Positions 17,825-24,167 of a stretch of DNA of 64,000 bases are shown here, piece after piece. Source of the DNA: Dyadobacter tibetensis Y620-1 (GTDB taxonomy: Bacteria; Bacteroidota; Bacteroidia; Cytophagales; Spirosomataceae); contig NZ_AZQN01000003.1 of the NCBI RefSeq assembly GCF_000566685.1, positions 62,001 to 126,000 of the forward strand, read 5' to 3'. The notes beneath the pieces are model-generated. The model did no database searches, had not been told where the DNA came from, and saw only the letters and a list, made by a program, of their open reading frames with translations. The position numbers were made by a program, and so were the translations under genes. Positions within the stretch are counted from its first letter, which is position 1. Each line of letters starts with the position of its first letter.

Positions 17825-17868
17825 TTAAAATGGCCCGGCCCCTTGACTTTCGGTACAGGCCATTTTAA
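17825..17868 (-). terminator. hairpin between 253-residue gene and tail-collar gene
   Basis: Perfect 11-base stem: TTAAAATGGCC (17825-17835) with GGCCATTTTAA (17858-17868), loop of 22 bases that itself contains CGGCC. On the minus strand the second arm runs into TTTTAATATAAT. It starts 4 bases after the stop of the upstream gene, so it probably terminates or attenuates before the tail-collar gene. Confidence 0.65.
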
Positions 17869-17872
17869 AGAA

Positions 17873-18634
17873 TTAGTAGCCTTCTCCTCCGGCAGGGCCT
17901 GCGCCCATTAGTTTGCTGTATACGGAGTCGGTCGACTGGCCGCTGGGACGCAGCCCGCGAACCACTATCAGGCCTACATTATAGGAGCCTGCATTATCCT
18001 GAAAGTTTGAGTCGAATGCCAGAACGTGAACGGCTCCTGAAATGGTGGCTTTCCCGCTCATGCGGCCGTCAGGAACGGGGCAGGGGAAAAAGGCATTTTT
18101 ATCTTTGATAGCCTGGCTGTAATACTGATACTTCCGACCTTGACTTTTGCTATCGTCGGCCAGATGGTAACTGTCAGAAGCATAAATAGCCCCGCGTGAT
18201 TCGGGCATGCATACGATAAGCCCCCCTTCGTTCTTGCCATAGTCTCCGGTACCAGGGTCCTGCCCAAACATGTCCCTGCGGCCATGGGAAATATCACTAT
18301 CGCCTACCGCATCGCCTATACCTTTCAAAGCCGTGTTCCAGGCCCCCACAAATGGTGCAGCAGCGCCTTCAGTCGCCACCATCAGTACGTCGCCGGCAAT
18401 GGCATTGGCAATTCCTACGATCGCCTTTACCAGTTTCATGCTCGTTTTTTTAAACGATGCAATTCCTGAAGCGTCGTAAACATAAATTTCGTCGCCAGGT
18501 AAAACGTTATCAATGATGACGCCGGTGTCGTCGTTTGCTGGAATTGATACCCATAACTTAAAACCTTCGATTTGTTGACCAGAATCCAGAAAGGAGGGTA
18601 ATGTAAGATTCGGTGTGATGCTTTGTGTGCTCAT
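17873..18634 (-). CDS. unrecognised 253-residue protein with lectin-like C-terminal motif
   Basis: I do not recognise this protein family. Visible features: no signal peptide; a beta-rich opening (GFKLWVSIPANDDTGVIIDNVLPGDEIYVYD, residues 24-54) ; an Ala/Gly/Val-rich, possibly membrane-active helical stretch at about 67-110 (KLVKAIVGIANAIAG and APFVGAWNTALKGIGDAV); a Gly/Asp-rich middle; and near the end VLAFDSNFQDNAGSYNVGLIV (about 204-223), which resembles the Asp-Asn-x-Gly-Ser calcium/sugar loop of PA-IL-like beta-sandwich lectins. The C-terminus is Gly-rich. It is the first gene after the hybrid sensor kinase on the same strand and is followed by a terminator-like hairpin and the tail-collar gene. 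A lectin, toxin-like or surface role is possible but not established. Confidence 0.8.
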   Translation of the reverse strand: MSTQSITPNLTLPSFLDSGQQIEGFKLWVSIPANDDTGVIIDNVLPGDEIYVYDASGIASFKKTSMKLVKAIVGIANAIAGDVLMVATEGAAAPFVGAWNTALKGIGDAVGDSDISHGRRDMFGQDPGTGDYGKNEGGLIVCMPESRGAIYASDSYHLADDSKSQGRKYQYYSQAIKDKNAFFPCPVPDGRMSGKATISGAVHVLAFDSNFQDNAGSYNVGLIVVRGLRPSGQSTDSVYSKLMGAGPAGGEGY

Positions 18635-18700
18635 AACGATGATGGTTTAAAATGAATAAAGGAGAAAGGTTTTCCTAAATGAATGAAGGAAAGGATAGGT

Positions 18701-18708
18701 CAAAAGTA
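18701..18708 (-). promoter_or_regulatory. Bacteroidetes -7 element upstream of 253-residue gene
   Basis: Read on the minus strand this is TACTTTTG, an exact TAnnTTTG match, 66 bases before the start at 18634. No TTG was found at the proper -33 distance, which fits a promoter that needs an activator. Repeated CATGTTTC words lie upstream of it. Confidence 0.45.
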
Positions 18709-18737
18709 TAGACATATTCTTTCATAGGGTTAATGCC

Positions 18738-18819
18738 CATGTTTCAAGCTTAAAACGAATGTATCTGCAGCCCGAACAAATGTTGAAACTCATGTTTCTG
18801 GGTTTAGCTCTTATGTTCC
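18738..18819. promoter_or_regulatory. repeated short words, candidate activator sites
   Basis: CATGTTTC occurs at 18738-18745 and 18791-18798, and the related TATGTTCC at 18812-18819. The offsets are 53 and 21 bases, close to five and two helical turns. They lie 30-118 bases upstream of the TACTTTTG element for the 253-residue gene and directly after the stop of a regulator with an AraC DNA-binding domain. Binding by that regulator is inference. Confidence 0.35.
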
Positions 18820-18844
18820 AAAGGGCAGTATAGGGGATCTGGAG

Positions 18845-21658
18845 CTACTTTATAGCCGATGATGAGGCTTCTTGAGGAGTGCCATGTTGGGCCCATTCGG
18901 AAGGAAGCATACCGATCTGCTCCTTAAAACTTTTGGAGAAATAGGACAAACTTTCATAACCCACCGCATAGGCCACTTCCGATACAGAAAGTTCGCCCTG
19001 CCGAAGAAGAGCGGCAGCCCGATAGATACGAAGGGAACGGATAAATTCGGTGGTCGACTGGTTGGTTAAAGCCTTTAGTTTACGGTGGAGGTTGCTGCGA
19101 CTAATGTGCATGGCAGCACAGAATTGGGTTACATCGAAACCACTGTCGTGAAAGTTGGATTCCACAATTTCGATGGCCTTATGGAGAAATTTGCCTTCGA
19201 AACTTATCTCATCGATCGAAATGTCACGTTCCGATTTATCGCGGAGCATCATACCATATTTTTCTTGCAGTTGTTGACGTAGACCTAGCAGGTTATGCAC
19301 CCTAGCTCTTAGCTCATTCCGGTCGAAGGGTTTGCCCAGGTAATCGTCAGCTCCATGGGTTAAACCCTGCAGCCGATCGTCCAGGCTGGCTTTGGCCGTT
19401 AGCAGAACGATTGGTATATGACTCGTTCGGGAGTCGGACTTGAGCTTTTCACAAAGCTGAATTCCATTCATAAAGGGCATCATAATATCAGAAATCACCA
19501 TGTCAGGAACATGTGTAATGGCCAATTGCCACCCTTCTTCTCCATGTTGAGCCTGGATAACTTCATATTGTTCTTCAAAAATGCTCTTGAGATAAAGCCT
19601 TAAATCCGGATTGTCTTCCACCAGTAGAATCAGCGGTACCTCCCCATTAATTTCTATCGTATCGGGGCTGGGTTCAGTCGGGGATTCATGGGTCGAAATG
19701 CTTTGGTCCTGGCAGCTGAGCGTGTCTTGCCAAGTCTCAGCATCTATGGGCAGCAGAAGTGTAAATATCGTTCCCTTATTGAGCGTACTATCCACAGATA
19801 TATTTCCTTTGAGTACCATTACGAGTTCCTTTAATAGGGAAAGCCCAATACCCGATCCTTCCGGACCTGTATACTGTTGGGAATGGCCCTGAAAATATCG
19901 GTCAAAAATAAAGGGTAACTGGTCTTCCGCTATGCCTATGCCATTATCTTCTACGGTAATCTGAAGGAATTGGTCGGTATAGACGGCTCTTGCATTAATT
20001 CTACCTTGTTCGCAGGTAAACTTGAAGGCATTCGATAACAGGTTGCTGAGTATTTTTTCCAGCTTATCAGCGTCGAAAAAGGCCAGTAGATGCTGATGGC
20101 TTTGCTCGTGATGGAAAATAATATTTCTACTTTGTGCCAAGGACTCAAAGGAAGCAAATAGCCTGTCCACGAATTCGGGTAGGTCGTTATGCGCTATTTG
20201 AGGTTCTACTTGGCCTGCATCCAGTTTGGAAAGATCCAAGAATTGATTGATTAGTTTATGAAGGCGCTCCACATTGCGTTGCATCAGAGGGAACATGGGT
20301 TCGTCGGGGTGGCGCTCGTGTAGATCTTTAAGTGGACCGACCAGGAGGGTTAAGGGGGTCCGAAATTCATGTGATATATTGGCAAAGAAATCGGATTTGA
20401 TACGGTCGAGCTCCTGGAGGTTTTGTGTTTGAAGCTTATGGGCTTCCAAGGCTTTTTCCGTTTTGTTTCTGGCCAAATCATGATTGATAATAATTTTGCC
20501 TAGGAAGAGACCAAAAACGAAAATTTCACTGACAAAAAAGAAGCTGACGGCATGGAAAACCCAGCTGAAATTGAGCCAGCCTACCAAACTTACCAATAAA
20601 CAGAAATAGCTGCTCAATCCGAGTAGAAAGGGAGCTGAATAGTACCAGTTGATGGTATATTTTTTGGCTACCGATAATATATAGAGGGCAAAAATGAGGA
20701 TTTGGCAGAAAAGTACCATATAGATGCTTGTCATGAGCCACTGCCAGCGATAGTCATACAGGATGATTAGGCCCAAAACTACATTGAATATCATAAGGCA
20801 GGAGATCCCTTTTCTCACAAATGCCGGAAAACGTTCGAGGGGAAGAAGTGATTTTATTAGCAGAAAATAGCCAATGGGTAAAAGGTGATAACTGAGAAAG
20901 TTGATTACAATTTGCAGAGTGGGATCTTCGGTGAAATAGGCGCCTAAGACCCCGATAATACCCCAAAAACCCAGAGATCGGAGAGTAATCATAAATGAGT
21001 AACGCCGAAAAGCCAGCTCTTTTACGACAAAGATTCCTAAGAGTAATACAAAAAATAAGCGAATAGACACAAGTCCGCTAAAGAAGGCCATGACCTTGGC
21101 ACTCCTGATTTGCTTTGTTGTCAGCAACTCCCTGTTATGTAACATAATATCGGTGCGATATCCTCTATCATTTCGATTCTTGAAGTATACCTTGGTAGGG
21201 AAGCCCGGGGCCAGTTCTATCCGGAAAATAGGATGAATATCCGGGTAAGATCTTAAATGATCGGCAATTTTATTCCCGGCCTGAGCGCGTATTTCACCCA
21301 ATTCCGGGTGAATGTAATAAAGTTCCATATGCTCTATGACTGGACTAGTCCATTCCACAAACACGGATTGAGCGATACTGTCCGTATTCAATAGCGTGCA
21401 ACTAAACCAATGGACTTTCGAAGAAAAGGGTATCCTGAAATTACGGGTCTGGATTCTACCAAACGCTGCTTTTCTGATTTCAGTGAAAGGCTGAGTTCCA
21501 GAACTGTCGACATAATGCTCGGTGCTCATGGAAATATTGATGGACCGAGATAACTGAGGCGGTACGGCTATGGGCTGCGCATATCCCTGCCAGCCTGCAA
21601 ATAGGATCAGGAGATTAATGTATACTAAAGTCTGAATCTGAGAAAGATACCGAACCAT
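18845..21658 (-). CDS. hybrid sensor histidine kinase / response regulator with AraC-type DNA-binding domain
   Basis: One-protein two-component system of about 937 residues. From the N-terminus: signal peptide, a periplasmic 7TMR-DISMED2-like beta domain (about 30-175), seven membrane helices of the 7TMR-DISM type (about 190-390), a short coiled coil, HisKA with the phospho-acceptor His at about 430 in ANISHEFRTPL, HATPase with EDNGIGIAEDQLPFIFDRYFQG and GSGIGLSL, a receiver domain with LLVEDNPDLR, phospho-Asp in MVISDIMMP and Lys in LGKPFD, and a C-terminal AraC helix-turn-helix (CAAMHISRSNLHRKLKALTNQS and VSEVAYAVGYESLSYFSKSFKE). It would sense an outside signal and act on DNA directly. The ATG at 21658 places the signal peptide correctly; an upstream ATG at 21715 adds 19 residues. 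The likely target is the gene block immediately downstream. Confidence 0.94.
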   Translation of the reverse strand: MVRYLSQIQTLVYINLLILFAGWQGYAQPIAVPPQLSRSINISMSTEHYVDSSGTQPFTEIRKAAFGRIQTRNFRIPFSSKVHWFSCTLLNTDSIAQSVFVEWTSPVIEHMELYYIHPELGEIRAQAGNKIADHLRSYPDIHPIFRIELAPGFPTKVYFKNRNDRGYRTDIMLHNRELLTTKQIRSAKVMAFFSGLVSIRLFFVLLLGIFVVKELAFRRYSFMITLRSLGFWGIIGVLGAYFTEDPTLQIVINFLSYHLLPIGYFLLIKSLLPLERFPAFVRKGISCLMIFNVVLGLIILYDYRWQWLMTSIYMVLFCQILIFALYILSVAKKYTINWYYSAPFLLGLSSYFCLLVSLVGWLNFSWVFHAVSFFFVSEIFVFGLFLGKIIINHDLARNKTEKALEAHKLQTQNLQELDRIKSDFFANISHEFRTPLTLLVGPLKDLHERHPDEPMFPLMQRNVERLHKLINQFLDLSKLDAGQVEPQIAHNDLPEFVDRLFASFESLAQSRNIIFHHEQSHQHLLAFFDADKLEKILSNLLSNAFKFTCEQGRINARAVYTDQFLQITVEDNGIGIAEDQLPFIFDRYFQGHSQQYTGPEGSGIGLSLLKELVMVLKGNISVDSTLNKGTIFTLLLPIDAETWQDTLSCQDQSISTHESPTEPSPDTIEINGEVPLILLVEDNPDLRLYLKSIFEEQYEVIQAQHGEEGWQLAITHVPDMVISDIMMPFMNGIQLCEKLKSDSRTSHIPIVLLTAKASLDDRLQGLTHGADDYLGKPFDRNELRARVHNLLGLRQQLQEKYGMMLRDKSERDISIDEISFEGKFLHKAIEIVESNFHDSGFDVTQFCAAMHISRSNLHRKLKALTNQSTTEFIRSLRIYRAAALLRQGELSVSEVAYAVGYESLSYFSKSFKEQIGMLPSEWAQHGTPQEASSSAIK

Positions 21659-21924
21659 TTCATAGAGTGGGATAGAATAATGCAGTATTAGACTACCTGG
21701 AAGCGTTCCGTCCACCCTTTAGTAAACTCTTTATAGGCATACTTGAAAGCTCGACCAAGACATCCAGGGGTAGTAACGGAGTAAAAGTGAGCTAAAAATA
21801 GAAATAATTTTATAAATTATTGTTCGTATATAATGTAAAATGGCGGTATACCAGTAGAACAACTACGCTAATACGATCCGAAATTGGCCGTATGGGAAAT
21901 TATTATTCCAAAAGTCCATAAAAA

Positions 21925-21951
21925 AAGGTTGAAGTGCTTTCCTTCAACCTT
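21925..21951 (-). terminator. intrinsic terminator after YtxH gene
   Basis: Perfect 10-base stem AAGGTTGAAG (21925-21934) with CTTCAACCTT (21942-21951), 7-base loop. On the minus strand it is followed by TTTTTTATGG. It lies 20 bases after the YtxH stop. Confidence 0.88.
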
Positions 21952-21970
21952 CGTGCGTGTAAGCGTCTCC

Positions 21971-22297
21971 TTACGAAGCGGGTGTTGGATCCGCTGGCTG
22001 GTTGCCAGGATCAGTGTCAGGTGCTTTACCGGTTATTTTTTCAAACAGTTCTTTAAGGAATTGTTCCGCATCTGGAAAATTTGATTTTAGTAGGTCTGAA
22101 CCTTTTGTTTTTAATTCTTCAAAATATTCTGGGGCCTTGTCTACGGCCTGTTCTGCCTCTGATTTTAGGTCGTTGGCTTTCGTTTTTAAATCGCTTAATA
22201 ATTTCTCTCCATCTTCCGTTTGCAGGTATTTGTGTGCTGCAACGCCTGCCGCTGCACCCAGGATGAAGGTAGCCAGGTGTTTTTTGTTTACGCTCAT
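21971..22297 (-). CDS. YtxH-domain protein
   Basis: Small 108-residue protein of the YtxH family, often linked with general stress. Residues about 8-25 (LATFILGAAAGVAAHKYL) form a Gly/Ala-rich membrane helix, as in the family; the rest is a charged amphipathic helix region (SDLKTKANDLKSEAEQAVDK) with a Pro/Asp-rich C-terminus from residue 92. It stands alone with its own terminator. Its molecular role is not known. Confidence 0.82.
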   Translation of the reverse strand: MSVNKKHLATFILGAAAGVAAHKYLQTEDGEKLLSDLKTKANDLKSEAEQAVDKAPEYFEELKTKGSDLLKSNFPDAEQFLKELFEKITGKAPDTDPGNQPADPTPAS

Positions 22298-22492
22298 ATC
22301 AAGATTAGCTTTAAGGTTTCTCTAAAGATAGGAATCTTTTAATAAGAAAAAAACGATTATCCTGTTGATTGTCAGGTTTATGAAGGCGAAATGAGGCGTT
22401 GCCAGGACGGGGGAATTGAAAAGTATCTTCCGTGGAGAAATAAAAAAGCCACTGAAGAACTCCAGCAGCTTTTTGATCGGTTAAGGGTGGTT

Positions 22493-23224
22493 TTATTTTA
22501 TTTCAAAACTAGCCTGAACGACATGACTAATTTTAATTTTTTGGTAGGCAATATCACTTTCCGTTACATCCTGTTGTGCTCCCTCAGCAAGGCTGCGAAA
22601 ATTGGCCCTGGCAAGCATTGCCTGTGGATATTGAATCTCTCCGTCTACTTCATTTATTTCCAGAACATCTCCAAGTTTTCCATTCAAAGCAGTTACCAGA
22701 TATTCGGCCTTAATTTTTGCATTTTTCAATGCTTGAATTTTTACCTGTTTTTCTAGTTCCTCCTTGTCTGAATGATCTACCTTCGCAATATTGGCATACT
22801 GTATGGCTCGGTCATCGATCTTTGAAAGAATAAGATCCAGTTTCTGAGGGCTGCTTACGATTAGTTCATATCGTTTGTTTTCCAGGAAGCTGGCAGGCTT
22901 TTTCTTTTTTTCGTCAGCCGACTGGTATCCTCCAACTTGGGTAATGGACAGGTCCTTTTGACTATATCCGGCAGCTTCTATGGACTTTATCAATTGCTTC
23001 TCCAAATTAGAAATAAGTACTTTGTTCTTCTGGTTTTTTTCGTCTTCAAAGTACTCTCTCAGGGTAATATTAAAAAAGAGCTGGTTGGGTACAACTTCCA
23101 TCTCACTTTTCCCTGATACATTGATTTTACGTTTGGAAGTTGCTTCTTGATGGCTTGTCTGCGCAAAGGCGGGGGCTGTTACCCCGCTAAAAACTAAAAA
23201 GGCGGCAATGATTAATTTGTGCAT
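22493..23224 (-). CDS. SIMPL domain-containing protein (DUF541), exported
   Basis: A 243-residue protein with a signal peptide (residues 1-21, ending APAFAQ) and a SIMPL/DUF541 domain, the family of E. coli YggE and of bacterial BP26 periplasmic proteins that form ring-like oligomers. The core begins KINVSGKSEMEVVPNQLFFNITL, with a typical late segment ALKNAKIKAEYLVTALNGKLGDVLEINE. Some relatives are tied to oxidative stress resistance. It is monocistronic; upstream, a divergent 258-base gap separates it from marR, which reads the same direction. Confidence 0.88.
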   Translation of the reverse strand: MHKLIIAAFLVFSGVTAPAFAQTSHQEATSKRKINVSGKSEMEVVPNQLFFNITLREYFEDEKNQKNKVLISNLEKQLIKSIEAAGYSQKDLSITQVGGYQSADEKKKKPASFLENKRYELIVSSPQKLDLILSKIDDRAIQYANIAKVDHSDKEELEKQVKIQALKNAKIKAEYLVTALNGKLGDVLEINEVDGEIQYPQAMLARANFRSLAEGAQQDVTESDIAYQKIKISHVVQASFEIK

Positions 23225-23448
23225 GTGTTTCTGTGTTTAACTACTTTCAATGCTTAGCCGGTAAGTAAGGCCGGCCAAGCACATTGAAAGTGATTCATGG
23301 CTAATAGATACAAAATTGATACTCAAACCTTCGATAGAGAAATGATGCATCAACTTGTAATTAGATGTAAACCTAATACAAAGGTTTAGAATTATACTAA
23401 GAAGGAGCGGCTTGTAAATTGTTAAGGTTTGTTAACCATAAAAATTAA

Positions 23449-23477
23449 AGAGAGTAACTCGTTAAAAGTCACTCTCT
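23449..23477 (-). terminator. intrinsic terminator after marR
   Basis: Stem AGAGAGTAAC (23449-23458) with GTCACTCTCT (23468-23477), nine of ten positions paired, 9-base loop. On the minus strand T-rich sequence (TTTAATTTTTA) follows. It lies 5 bases after the marR stop at 23483. Confidence 0.75.
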
Positions 23478-23482
23478 TGAGG

Positions 23483-23938
23483 CTAAGCTTTTTTGCCCGT
23501 TGGTTCGGCGAAGTTTTGATATATAGAGTCCATGATTCGGACAAAATGTTGATAGTCTGCTTCGCTGAGACTACCCCAGCCCTTGCGTCGGATCTCGGCG
23601 ACTACTGGAAAGGCCGCATGGTATATGGCTACTCCATCATCGGTGAGGGTGAGTCTGAACTTTCGCCGGTCGCCTATGGCCAGGCCTCGCTCCACCAGTC
23701 CTTTCTTCTGGAGAATATCGATGATGCGGGTAACGGTAGGAGGATCTTTGAAAGTCAGCTCCGCAAGTTCGTTTTGACTAATGCCGTTCTGCCTGAAAAT
23801 GTGGTCAATTAAGACCCATTGATCCACGGTAAGATCGAATCCGGAGTCGGTCAGCCTCTTTTGCAGGGCATTTCGGATTTTCTTAATGGTGGTGTCTATT
23901 TTAAAAAAATAGGCTCTTTGGTCGGAGTGATGTGTCAT
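23483..23938 (-). CDS. MarR family transcriptional regulator
   Basis: A 151-residue winged-helix regulator. The MarR core is visible: LTVDQWVLIDHIFRQNGISQNELAELTFKDPPTVTRIIDILQKKGLVERGLAIGDRRKFRLTLTDDG (about residues 37-104), including the wing Asp-Arg-Arg. It would sense phenolic compounds, oxidants or another ligand; the ligand and targets are unknown. It is followed by a terminator and preceded by a 229-base gap that ends with the terminator of ppc. No drug efflux gene is adjacent. Confidence 0.93.
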   Translation of the reverse strand: MTHHSDQRAYFFKIDTTIKKIRNALQKRLTDSGFDLTVDQWVLIDHIFRQNGISQNELAELTFKDPPTVTRIIDILQKKGLVERGLAIGDRRKFRLTLTDDGVAIYHAAFPVVAEIRRKGWGSLSEADYQHFVRIMDSIYQNFAEPTGKKA

Positions 23939-24113
23939 GTGCTTGGTGTTGAACCTATGATAATTTTCTATCCAATAAAAGGCATGATAATTATTGGTCT
24001 ACTAACTATTGTAAATAAAAGTTATGGTGAAATACGTCGTTAATACGTATAAAATTCAGGATCCAGGATTTAATATCGTACTCTTCGGAGCAAATGGTGG
24101 TAGGGAAATCCAC

Positions 24114-24154
24114 AAAAAAGACCTTCCAGGAATTTCCTCCGGAAGGTCTTTTTT
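24114..24154. terminator. strong symmetrical terminator after ppc
   Basis: Perfect 14-base stem, AAAAAAGACCTTCC (24114-24127) with GGAAGGTCTTTTTT (24141-24154), 13-base loop. The A-tract and T-tract make it work on both strands; on the minus strand it ends ppc, whose stop is at 24168. Confidence 0.92.
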
Positions 24155-24167
24155 ATGAGTCCGGAGA

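Noticed and set aside
17246-18634. Prophage remnant
   Set aside because: Only the tail-collar domain protein is phage-like; such genes are common stand-alone genes in Bacteroidetes. No capsid, terminase, tail or integrase gene is near.
22451-22479. Hairpin AAAAAGC/GCTTTTT after the SIMPL gene
   Set aside because: Only seven pairs, mostly A-T, with a long loop; not strong enough to list as a terminator.
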